Assembly (NCBI GenBank): GCA_028288965.1
Contig: JAQGHD010000026.1
Location: 1 to 36,182, forward strand
Length of the DNA stretch: 36,182 nt
Source: Candidatus Saccharimonadota bacterium
GTDB taxonomy: Bacteria > Patescibacteriota > Saccharimonadia > Saccharimonadales > JAQGHD01
Direction: 5' to 3'
The notes under the pieces were generated by a model. The model saw only the letters and a list, made by a program, of their open reading frames with translations, searched no databases and was not told where the DNA came from. A program made the translations under genes and the position numbers. Of the stretch, positions 15,481 to 22,822 are shown one piece after another; position 1 is the stretch's first letter, and each line of letters begins with the position of its first letter.

Positions 15481-16164
15481 ATGGACGGTTTACTATTAAT
15501 TGATAAACCAAAGGGTTGGACTAGTTTTGACGTGGTGGCCAAAGTCCGCGGCATTCTCAAACAATCCGGTGTAGCCAAGCCCAAAGTTGGGCACACTGGC
15601 ACTCTAGATCCGCTGGCCACTGGCTTGCTGGTGCTTTGCTTGGGTAGTTACTGCAAACGCGCTAGTGAATTCTCTAAGCTTGATAAAACCTATGAGGTGA
15701 CCATGAAGCTTGGCCAAACCAGCACGACAGGGGACGAAGAAGGGGAGATAACAGCTGTTTCGGTCACCCAACCCACTCCGGCGGCCCTAACGCAAGCCCT
15801 AGGGCTATTTACTGGTGAGCTTGAACAAACTCCGCCTATCTATTCGGCTATCAAAGTAAACGGTCAGCGAGCCTACAAGCTTGCCCGGGAGGGCAAAGCA
15901 GTAAAGTTAGAACCACGTCTGGTCAAAATTTACAGCATTCATCTAACTAGCTATAACTATCCGGAGGTAATTTTTACAGCCAGCGTTTCTAGCGGTACAT
16001 ACATACGCTCACTGGCGACAGACATCGGTCAAACCCTAGGCACTGGTGCGTATTTAACCCAGTTACGCCGGACAAAAGTAGGCCAGTTTTCCATAGAATA
16101 TGCCCAGCCCATGCCAGAACTTAGCGCCGAAAACATATACGCTAGTATAATAGTTACAAATTGA
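15481..16164 (+). CDS. truB: tRNA pseudouridine-55 synthase, short form
   Basis: TruB makes pseudouridine 55 in the T loop of tRNAs. The protein starts with the family motif LLLIDKPKGWTSFDVV and has the catalytic Asp43 in GHTGTLDPLATGLLVL, the YEVTMKLG strand, TPPIYSAIKVNGQRAYKLAR and SGTYIRSLATDIG. At 227 residues it lacks the C-terminal PUA-type domain of the E. coli enzyme (about 314), as some bacteria do. It follows the NrnA-like gene as in other bacteria; the usual next gene, ribF, is absent. Confidence 0.95.
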   Translation: MDGLLLIDKPKGWTSFDVVAKVRGILKQSGVAKPKVGHTGTLDPLATGLLVLCLGSYCKRASEFSKLDKTYEVTMKLGQTSTTGDEEGEITAVSVTQPTPAALTQALGLFTGELEQTPPIYSAIKVNGQRAYKLAREGKAVKLEPRLVKIYSIHLTSYNYPEVIFTASVSSGTYIRSLATDIGQTLGTGAYLTQLRRTKVGQFSIEYAQPMPELSAENIYASIIVTN

Positions 16165-16190
16165 CAAATAGGTGCAAGACGCGTTAGCTA
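16161..16190 (+). promoter_or_regulatory. Possible promoter (TTGACA-N18-TAGCTA)
   Basis: A perfect -35 sits at 16161-16166, right after truB. The best -10 is poor (TAGCTA at 16185). The following ATG at 16211 has a nearby GGAG ribosome site. Confidence 0.4.
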
Positions 16191-16210
16191 GAGTTATATA
16201 GGAGAGAGCA

Positions 16211-16873
16211 ATGGTTAATAAAATTGTAGAAGATTTGAGGAAGGATCATGAGGCCTTTGAGGCTGCTGAGTCGAGCAGACGCATAGCATTAGAAGAGTTG
16301 AAAAACTTACAAACCAAAGTAATTCGGGTTCAAGTAGCCTGCGCCAGAATTTTGTTTCAGCACGGTCTTGAGGACAATTTAGTAGGGTCATACTCAATAC
16401 ATCCATTGTTGACAAACTACAACATGCCATCATTACTGGATTTCATGCCCCTTGCGCCTGAGCGTAAAGCTGCTCATTTATTAAGCATGCGTAGTGGAGA
16501 GCGTTTGATTCATGAGGCTTTAGCTACGCCACTAGATATAAGTGAATTAAGCGCAGACGATGATGTTAATCCCTTGAAGTTACAAGTCCATCGGTTCCGG
16601 AAGCCAGTAAATCAGTACGGGGTGCCTTCTCTAAAATCGGCAGTCTATGTGGCCGAGGTTATGATGCCCGCCGAAAATTTTAACTCTTCCAGAAATATAG
16701 CCGTAAGATATAGTTTTGCTAAAAACACTGATGGGTACCGTCAGCAACCATGGGATTTGGAAAATATTAACTTATCTTCACATCGAGCTAAAGAAGTTAT
16801 CCAAACCCTTGATGATCACGTCACTGAATTTGGTGAAATCTTAGCCAATATTGACCAAGCAGCTACCCCTTGA
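16211..16873 (+). CDS. Protein of unknown function with N-terminal coiled coil
   Basis: This 220-residue soluble protein has a GGAG ribosome site 6 bases upstream. Residues 1-50 form a charged coiled coil (EDLRKDHEAFEAAESSRR and on); the middle has mixed strands (LKLQVHRFRKPV, AVYVAEVMMPA, IAVRYSFAKN); a short amphipathic helix ends it (EVIQTLDDHVTEFGEIL). No family recognised. It occupies the place of ribF between truB and rpsO but is unrelated to it. It has fewer GCC/CGC codons than truB and pnp, so it may be a later arrival. Confidence 0.65.
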   Translation: MVNKIVEDLRKDHEAFEAAESSRRIALEELKNLQTKVIRVQVACARILFQHGLEDNLVGSYSIHPLLTNYNMPSLLDFMPLAPERKAAHLLSMRSGERLIHEALATPLDISELSADDDVNPLKLQVHRFRKPVNQYGVPSLKSAVYVAEVMMPAENFNSSRNIAVRYSFAKNTDGYRQQPWDLENINLSSHRAKEVIQTLDDHVTEFGEILANIDQAATP

Positions 16874-16898
16874 AATAATTCGCCACATCTGATACAAT
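16870..16898 (+). promoter_or_regulatory. rpsO promoter (TTGAAA-N17-TACAAT, extended -10)
   Basis: The -35 overlaps the previous stop codon and the -10 (TGA-TACAAT) ends 11 bases before the rpsO ATG. The leader would be at most about 5 bases, too short for the structured S15 autoregulatory leaders known elsewhere. Confidence 0.6.
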
Positions 16899-16909
16899 TC
16901 GTCCAAGAT

Positions 16910-17176
16910 ATGATAAGTAGTGAGAGTAAAAAAGCCGTGATTGCTGATCTGGCCGCCCACAAAACTGATGTGGGTAGTTCGAGTGTGCAGGTAGGAATTT
17001 TGACCAAGCGCATTGCCGAACTGACCGAACACCTCAAGGTCAACAAAAAAGATCACGCTGCTCGCCGGGGGCTATTACAGATGGTTGGCCAACGAAAGCG
17101 ACTATTGCACTACATTTCTGAAAAAGACAGCCAAACATATTTAGACCTAATTAAAAAACTCGGCATCCGCCGCTAA
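16910..17176 (+). CDS. rpsO: Ribosomal protein uS15
   Basis: A full-length (88 residues) S15, an early binder of the 16S rRNA three-way junction in the small-subunit platform. Family features: DVGSSSVQVGILTKRI, HLKVNKKDHAARRGLLQMVGQRKRLLHY and the final LGIRR. It is followed by pnp, the standard bacterial order. Confidence 0.97.
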   Translation: MISSESKKAVIADLAAHKTDVGSSSVQVGILTKRIAELTEHLKVNKKDHAARRGLLQMVGQRKRLLHYISEKDSQTYLDLIKKLGIRR

Positions 17177-17193
17177 GTGCCCAGACTTAGTTG

Positions 17194-17209
17194 TCTCGAA
17201 ATATCGAGA
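17194..17209 (+). other. Small hairpin in the rpsO-pnp gap
   Basis: TCTCGA-AATA-TCGAGA forms a 6-bp stem (8 with flanking G-T and T-A pairs), 18 bases after the rpsO stop. There is no T-tract. The rest of the 157-base gap holds a possible TATATT (17292-17297) but no clear promoter. Possibly an mRNA end or processing signal. Confidence 0.4.
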
Positions 17210-17333
17210 TAGCTAGCTTGTGCACATTAAAGCAAGGCTCTCATTGGCATAGACCAGATATACATTAGCTCGTTAGAGCACAAGGAGCACGTATATTTGC
17301 ACTATGCACGTGAGGCTTTAGAAAGAGAGCAAT

Positions 17334-19469
17334 ATGGGAACAACTAATCCCTTTGGTAAGAAAATAGTAACTGTGGAAACGGATCTTTGTGGGCGTAAGC
17401 TCAGCTTAGAAGTAAACCGCGTGGGCTTTCGCTCAACGGCCTCTGTGCTGGCTCGCTATGGCGAGACGGTGGTATTGGCTACGGCCATGGTCGGCCCCCA
17501 TTCAGTTACCGGCATGGATTACTTTCCTTTAAGTATTGATTACGAAGAAAAGTTTTATGCCGCCGGCAAAATCAGCGGCAGCCGCTTTGTAAAGCGAGAG
17601 GGCCGTCCCTCTGACGACGCCATCTTAATTGGCCGTTTGATTGATCGCCCAATTCGCCCTTTGTGGCCAAAAGGTTATCGCCGTGAAGTGCAGGGTGTAA
17701 CCACTGTTTTAAGCATGGACCCCAGCTTTAGACCAGACATGGTGGCTATGATAGCTATGAGTGCTGCCTTTATGCTCACAGGAGCGCCATTTGATGGCCC
17801 TGTAGCCGGACTTCGGATTGGTTTGGTAGATGATAAGCTCACAGCTTTTCCATCGGCCGAGCAGCTTGATAACGGTCCATTAGATCTGGTTGTAGCCGGC
17901 ACGCAAGATGCCATCATGATGGTAGAAGCCGGTGCCAACGAGGTAACCGAGGAGCAAATTGCCGAGGCGCTGGAGTTTGCGCACAGTGCCATGCAGCCAG
18001 CCATCAAATTGCAACAAGAATTAGTCAAGAAAGTTGGCGTCACCAAACAAGAATATGAGCTAGCACTGCCTGATGAAGCCATTCAAAAAAAGGTAGACGC
18101 GTGGGTAGAGGGTAAGTTTGGCGAAGCTATCCGGGCACCGTACCCCGAGCGAAACGAGCTGGTTAACAGCTTACGCACGCAGTTGCACGAGTCTTTTGCG
18201 GCCGAACTCGATGAGGATTTCTACCATGAAAAACGAGCCCAGTACGATGAGGCCTTTACCATGGCGCTCCACAAAGATGTGCGGGCTGGTATCCTAAAGG
18301 ATCAAATTCGTCCCGATGGCCGTAAATTAAATGAAGTTCGCCAATTAAGCAGCGAAGTTGGTTTGTTGCCCAGAGCACACGGTTCAAGTTTGTTTACCCG
18401 CGGTATGACCCAAGCCCTCAATATTATCACCGTAGCGCCCATGTCCTACGCTCAGGTGATTGACACCATGGAAAAAGACGTCGAAAAGCGCTTCATGCAT
18501 CACTACAATGCGCCGGGCTACACCGTTGGTGAAGTTCGCCGTCTGGGCAGCCCCGGCCGCCGAGAAATTGGCCACAGTGCGCTGGCTGAACGCGCCTTAT
18601 TACCGGTGATTCCGGCCGAAGATGTATTCCCATACGCTATTCGCTCGGTTACAGAAATTATGAGCCAGAACGGAAGCACCAGTATGGCAGCCACTTGCTC
18701 TAGTTGTTTAGCCCTTATGGACGCCGGTGTACCGCTGCTACGCCCAGTCAGCGGCATAGCTATGGGCCTGATGCTCGATGGCAAAAAGGCTTACATCTTA
18801 ACTGATATTGCCGATGCCGAAGATTTTGCCGGAGATATGGATTTCAAGGTAGCTGGCACTTCAAAAGGTATTACCGCACTCCAGATGGATATGAAGGTTC
18901 ACGGACTGGGTACCGATATCCTTAAGGATGCACTCCAGCAAGGCAAAGCTGGTCGGCAGCATATTTTAGACCACATGATCAGCACTATGCCCGAGCCACG
19001 CAAGGAAATGAGCCCCTACGCACCGCGCGTCGAATCTATAAAGATCAACCCCGACAAAATTCGTGAGGTGATTGGTAAGGGTGGTGAGACCATCAACAAG
19101 ATCATTGCCGAAACTGGGGCCGAAATTGATATTAAAGACGACGGTACGGTCTTTATCGCCAGTCCCAACAAGGAATCTATCGATGGTGCCGTGCAGTACA
19201 TCAAGAACTTAACCGAGGATCCAGAAGTTGGCACTATTTACGAGAATTGCCGAGTGGTGAGTGTGCTCGACTTTGGCGCGTTTGTAGAAATTTTGCCAGG
19301 CAAAGAAGGCTTGGTGCATGTTAGTGAAATGAGCGAAGAGCGCGTCAACAAGCCAAGTGATGTGGTCAAAGAAGGCGACACCGTAACCGTTAAATTGGTG
19401 GCCATAGACGAGCGCGGCCGCTTGGTACTCAGCATGAAGCAAGCTAAAAAGACAGCTGACAAAAAGTAA
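17334..19469 (+). CDS. pnp: Polyribonucleotide nucleotidyltransferase
   Basis: PNPase degrades RNA 3' to 5' with phosphate and can add tails. All domains are present in 711 residues: first RNase PH domain, helical linker, second RNase PH domain (IRPDGRKLNEVRQ, RRLGSPGRREIGHSALAERAL, with the catalytic Asp pair in DMDFKVAGTSKGITALQMD), a KH domain with VIGKGGETINKI (about 582-593) and a C-terminal S1 domain (RVVSVLDFGAFVEILPGKEGLVH). The ribosome site is weak (AGAGAG). With RNase J downstream it forms the main RNA-decay set visible here. Confidence 0.98.
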   Translation: MGTTNPFGKKIVTVETDLCGRKLSLEVNRVGFRSTASVLARYGETVVLATAMVGPHSVTGMDYFPLSIDYEEKFYAAGKISGSRFVKREGRPSDDAILIGRLIDRPIRPLWPKGYRREVQGVTTVLSMDPSFRPDMVAMIAMSAAFMLTGAPFDGPVAGLRIGLVDDKLTAFPSAEQLDNGPLDLVVAGTQDAIMMVEAGANEVTEEQIAEALEFAHSAMQPAIKLQQELVKKVGVTKQEYELALPDEAIQKKVDAWVEGKFGEAIRAPYPERNELVNSLRTQLHESFAAELDEDFYHEKRAQYDEAFTMALHKDVRAGILKDQIRPDGRKLNEVRQLSSEVGLLPRAHGSSLFTRGMTQALNIITVAPMSYAQVIDTMEKDVEKRFMHHYNAPGYTVGEVRRLGSPGRREIGHSALAERALLPVIPAEDVFPYAIRSVTEIMSQNGSTSMAATCSSCLALMDAGVPLLRPVSGIAMGLMLDGKKAYILTDIADAEDFAGDMDFKVAGTSKGITALQMDMKVHGLGTDILKDALQQGKAGRQHILDHMISTMPEPRKEMSPYAPRVESIKINPDKIREVIGKGGETINKIIAETGAEIDIKDDGTVFIASPNKESIDGAVQYIKNLTEDPEVGTIYENCRVVSVLDFGAFVEILPGKEGLVHVSEMSEERVNKPSDVVKEGDTVTVKLVAIDERGRLVLSMKQAKKTADKK

Positions 19470-19483
19470 GGGGAGCACGCACT

Positions 19484-19708
19484 ATGAAATCAATGTGGCA
19501 ACAATATGGTCCTAAATCCCAGCGCCAGCACTTCAGCTGGAGTGCTGTCTCGCTGGTGTTAGCCTACGTAATTGGCTCGATGGCCATTAACTCAGGCAGC
19601 CTGGGGCAGTACTTTCTGACGCTGCTATTGTTCTACTTTTTTGTTCATTTTTTGATATCGGGTTTTCGTACTTCCACCTCTGGTAAAAGCCGGAATAAGC
19701 ATGAATGA
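19484..19708 (+). CDS. Small two-helix membrane protein
   Basis: A 74-residue protein with a polar N-terminus (KSQRQH), helices at about 18-36 and 40-60, and a basic tail. It follows pnp with a strong AAGGGGAG ribosome site, and its end overlaps the uracil-DNA glycosylase start by 8 bases. The tight coupling supports it being real. No family recognised. Confidence 0.7.
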   Translation: MKSMWQQYGPKSQRQHFSWSAVSLVLAYVIGSMAINSGSLGQYFLTLLLFYFFVHFLISGFRTSTSGKSRNKHE

Positions 19709-20279
19709 TAAACAAGCTAAACTAGATAAAATAAAGGCGGAAATTCTAGCCAAGAATACCTGCCCAGACCTTGCCAAGCAAGCCACCCAGCTAGTATTTG
19801 GCGATGGCAATCCGGATGCCGACCTGGTCTTTGTTGGCGAGGCGCCGGGTAAGAACGAGGACTTGCAGGGCAAGCCTTTTGTGGGGGCAGCCGGCAAGTT
19901 CTTAGACGAAATGCTCGGCATGATTGGGCTAGATCGGGGCGACATATACATTACAAATATAGTAAAATACCGTCCACCGAGTAACCGTGATCCCTTGCCT
20001 GAAGAAAAAGCCGCGTTTTTGCCATTTTTGGAGTCTCAGCTAGAGGTAATTCAACCCGTACTGGTAGTGACACTTGGTCGTCACAGTATGAATTGCTTCT
20101 TGCCGGAACTGCAAATAAGTAAAGTTCACGGACAGCCCAAGCGGAAGAACGGACAAGTATATTTACCGCTATTCCATCCCGCCGCGGCGTTGTATAACGG
20201 GGCCATGAGACAAACCTTAATTGATGACTTCTCTTTGGTGCCGGCAATATTAGAAAAAGTTAACGAGAGTAATAAATGA
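19701..20279 (+). CDS. Family-4-like uracil-DNA glycosylase lacking Fe-S cysteines
   Basis: The enzyme would remove uracil from DNA. Family-4 motifs are clear in 192 residues: VGEAPGKNEDLQGKPFVGAAG (about 45-65; motif 1), ITNIVKYRPPSNRDP, VTLGR and the HPAA of motif 2 (H159). The typical family-4 enzyme holds a 4Fe-4S cluster with four cysteines, two near the N-terminus and two in KCRPP and the next helix. Here those two are Tyr90 and Phe106, and only Cys21 remains in front, so the cluster must be absent. It overlaps the small membrane protein gene and precedes RNase J. Confidence 0.88.
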   Translation: MNDKQAKLDKIKAEILAKNTCPDLAKQATQLVFGDGNPDADLVFVGEAPGKNEDLQGKPFVGAAGKFLDEMLGMIGLDRGDIYITNIVKYRPPSNRDPLPEEKAAFLPFLESQLEVIQPVLVVTLGRHSMNCFLPELQISKVHGQPKRKNGQVYLPLFHPAAALYNGAMRQTLIDDFSLVPAILEKVNESNK

Positions 20280-20310
20280 AAAAAGCCCTTTAAGCTGCAT
20301 ATGCTAGGGC

Positions 20311-20335
20311 CCCGTGGCGAGAGATCGCTCATGGG
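20311..20335 (+). ncRNA. Leader hairpin upstream of the RNase J gene
   Basis: CCCGTG-GCGA and TCGC-(T)-CATGGG pair into 10 bp (one G-U, one bulged T) capped by a GAGA loop of the GNRA type. It ends 7 bases before the AAAGGA ribosome site of the RNase J gene. No T run follows, so it is not a terminator. A role in controlling RNase J translation or mRNA decay is inferred. Confidence 0.5.
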
Positions 20336-20341
20336 TACACG

Positions 20342-20347
20342 AAAGGA
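20342..20347 (+). promoter_or_regulatory. Ribosome-binding site that sets the RNase J start
   Basis: AAAGGA lies 5 bases before the ATG at 20353. The in-frame GTG-type start at 20314 is inside the hairpin and has no such site. Confidence 0.7.
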
Positions 20348-20352
20348 AATAT

Positions 20353-22407
20353 ATGGATAAACAACCTAAATCACGGCCACCAGCTCCAAGGAACCGGCCA
20401 CAAAATCAAAATAATAACCGCTCGCCCAAATCGGTGAGTAGTGGACGAAGCGTTTCGCGCGGGGCTGCCATTCGGGCACAAAAACGTACCCAAGAAGATG
20501 CTCAACGTATTGCTAATCAATATGTAGCTGCTACGGCCCGGCCAGAGGGTGGCAAGCGAGCTAACTTTATAGATGACAGCCCTCGGCTAAAGATTATTGG
20601 TCTGGGTGGTATGGATGGTGGTGGCTCAAAGAACATGATCCTGGTGGAATACATGAACGACGCTGTTATCATTGATGCCGGTAACGACCTGAGCGTCGAT
20701 TTACCAGGCATTAACTACGGAATTGCTGATACAGCCTACCTAGAGACTATTAAGCCCAAGCTGCGCGCTTACGTGATCACCCATGGTCACTTGGACCACA
20801 TTGGTGCGTTGCCACACATTGTGCCGAAATTTCCCGCGCCAATTTACGGCAGTCGCTTTACGATTGGCCGCGTAGAAGAAATTTTTGGTAACTTTGGCCT
20901 GCCGTTGCCAGAAGGCTTCGAGCTACAGACCATTACCATGAACGAGAATACTCACGAACGGCTCAAAATCGGTAGCTTTTTTGTGGAACTGGTGCGGGTC
21001 ACGCACTCCATTCCTGGCAGCACCGTGGTGGTAATTGATACACCAGTTGGTCGGATTATTAACACTGGTGATTTTCGGCTTGACCCCAACCCCTTGGACC
21101 ACGAGCGGACTGATACTCAGCGGCTGATAGAGCTTGGCAAAGAAGGCGTCTTAGCACTACTTAGCGAAAGTACCACTGCCGAGCGACCGGGTCGCACACC
21201 GAGTGAGAGCATTATCGAACAGAGCTTTGTCGACATTATCGATCAAGCACCAGGCCGTATTTTTGTCGGCTTGTTTTCAACTAACATGAACCGCGTACAG
21301 ATGATCATTAACGCCGCTGTGCACCATGGCCATAAAGTTGCCATGGACGGTCGCAGTATGATTAGCACCCTGGAAATGGCGGTGCGTAATGGTTTTGTCA
21401 GTATTCCAAAAGGTACCTTCGTGCCCATCGCCAACGTACCCAGTATGAAGGACGATAAAGTGGTGGTGGTGGCTACTGGCAGCCAAGGTGAGCCCAGCTC
21501 CGCCCTCATGCGCATGAGCGCTGGCGAACATCGTCACATCAAGCTTAAAGAGCAAGATACCGTGGTACTAAGTTCAACGCCAATTCCCGAGAGTGGCAAC
21601 GATGCCCTGATTGGCAATATGGTGGATGACATGCTGCGTAAAGGGGTGCACGTCTTTCGGCACGAGACACACGAAGTAGACGGTGTGGGTCCGTTACACG
21701 TCAGTGGTCACGCTAGCATGGACGAGTATAAAGAGATGATCGACATGACAAAGCCCAAGTTCTTTATTCCAATTTATGGGGCCTATCGTGCCAAGCAGCG
21801 CCACATTGAACTGGCAGTAGAGCAGGGCATCCCTCGTGCCAACACCATCAATGCCGAAAATGGCCAAGTCATCTCACTTACCAAAGACAAAATGGAGGTT
21901 GGCGGCGAAGTACCACACGGCACCATTTTAGTAGATCAAACTGGCGCTATTGTCAGCAACATTGTAGTTAAAGACCGGCTGATGCTGGCTGAAGAGGGCT
22001 TGGTAGCTATTGTGCTGACGGTAGACCGCAAAAACGGACAGCTCTTAACCAGTCCGGACATCATTAGTCGCGGGTTTATTTATATGCGGGATAACGAAGA
22101 TCTCATGAACGGCCTGAGAGCCGAGCTCCGTCGAGCTGTCTCGCAGCGCTTTAAACGCGTTGATTTAGATCGCTTCAAGCAAGAAATTAAAGAGCACGTT
22201 ACGCATTTCCTCTACGAACAAACCCAACGCAGCCCGATTGTCATTCCAGTGGTAAATGTCATTACCAACGGCAAAAACGTCAATGTGGCCACCGACAGAG
22301 GCCCTGAACAACAAGGCACCAAACCAGAAGAACAAACCGAAGATCTGCAAAAACGCTTCCAGCAAATGCGCGCCAAACTGCTCAACCAAGACGCTCGCGT
22401 CGATTAA
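20353..22407 (+). CDS. rnj: Ribonuclease J
   Basis: RNase J is a beta-CASP metallo-beta-lactamase that acts as both 5'-3' exonuclease and endonuclease on RNA. The zinc motif HGHLDH is at 144-149, with TGDFRLDP and SGHAS further on, and the C-terminal domain is present. The protein has 684 residues against about 555 in Bacillus. The extra length is an N-terminal arm of about 80 residues rich in Arg, Pro, Asn and Gln (KSRPPAPRNRPQNQ), probably disordered and RNA-binding, plus a short polar tail. Actinobacterial and CPR enzymes often have similar arms. The start was chosen by the ribosome site. Confidence 0.95.
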   Translation: MDKQPKSRPPAPRNRPQNQNNNRSPKSVSSGRSVSRGAAIRAQKRTQEDAQRIANQYVAATARPEGGKRANFIDDSPRLKIIGLGGMDGGGSKNMILVEYMNDAVIIDAGNDLSVDLPGINYGIADTAYLETIKPKLRAYVITHGHLDHIGALPHIVPKFPAPIYGSRFTIGRVEEIFGNFGLPLPEGFELQTITMNENTHERLKIGSFFVELVRVTHSIPGSTVVVIDTPVGRIINTGDFRLDPNPLDHERTDTQRLIELGKEGVLALLSESTTAERPGRTPSESIIEQSFVDIIDQAPGRIFVGLFSTNMNRVQMIINAAVHHGHKVAMDGRSMISTLEMAVRNGFVSIPKGTFVPIANVPSMKDDKVVVVATGSQGEPSSALMRMSAGEHRHIKLKEQDTVVLSSTPIPESGNDALIGNMVDDMLRKGVHVFRHETHEVDGVGPLHVSGHASMDEYKEMIDMTKPKFFIPIYGAYRAKQRHIELAVEQGIPRANTINAENGQVISLTKDKMEVGGEVPHGTILVDQTGAIVSNIVVKDRLMLAEEGLVAIVLTVDRKNGQLLTSPDIISRGFIYMRDNEDLMNGLRAELRRAVSQRFKRVDLDRFKQEIKEHVTHFLYEQTQRSPIVIPVVNVITNGKNVNVATDRGPEQQGTKPEEQTEDLQKRFQQMRAKLLNQDARVD

Positions 22408-22413
22408 GTCAGA

Positions 22414-22442
22414 TTGACAAATGATGTAAAAATTGCTATAAT
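22414..22442 (+). promoter_or_regulatory. Consensus promoter (TTGACA-N17-TATAAT)
   Basis: Both boxes are perfect, at ideal spacing, and the -10 is extended (TGC-TATAAT). It ends 9 bases before the ATG at 22452, so transcription should start at about the start codon. Confidence 0.8.
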
Positions 22443-22451
22443 AATTTTACT

Positions 22452-22805
22452 ATGTCTATTGAAAAAGAGAGTCAATTCTTCCAAGCTGAGCGCCTAGACG
22501 AGGAGTTTAGGCAGTGGCAACAGCGAGACGCTGAAGATGCTTACCCTCATTCGGAGGGTATGTTGCATGGTCCATATCCCGACCCTGACCCAACAATAAA
22601 AGTAAGCAATATCCGATACCGACTTATGGAAGAGGCAGAAGGGGATCCCGTCTTATATCAGTTATTTATGCTCAGATATTCACTGGTTAAAGATATAAAT
22701 GAACGCAATGATCCTCGAGCCGCTCGAGTTTATCATGAAAACTGGATGCCAATTCGCGAAGCAATATTGAAACGTAAGCAAGAGGTTGCCGCGTCCAAAA
22801 AATGA
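22452..22805 (+). CDS. Protein of unknown function
   Basis: A 117-residue, strongly charged, soluble protein, probably all helical in its second half (YRLMEEAEGDPVLYQLFMLRYSLVKDI). The beginning is acidic and Gln/Arg-rich (FRQWQQRDAEDAYPHSEG). It has the best promoter in the window, which suggests high expression. No family recognised. Confidence 0.65.
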   Translation: MSIEKESQFFQAERLDEEFRQWQQRDAEDAYPHSEGMLHGPYPDPDPTIKVSNIRYRLMEEAEGDPVLYQLFMLRYSLVKDINERNDPRAARVYHENWMPIREAILKRKQEVAASKK

Positions 22806-22811
22806 TATAAT
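22803..22811 (+). promoter_or_regulatory. Extended -10 (TGATATAAT) for ftsK
   Basis: TGA-TATAAT overlaps the stop of the preceding gene and ends 11 bases before the ftsK ATG. Confidence 0.5.
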
Positions 22812-22822
22812 AAATAACACTT

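Noticed and set aside
20281-20305. CCCT...AGGG inverted repeat before the RNase J leader hairpin as a terminator
   Set aside because: The stem is interrupted and no T-tract follows; the adjacent hairpin at 20311-20335 is much better.
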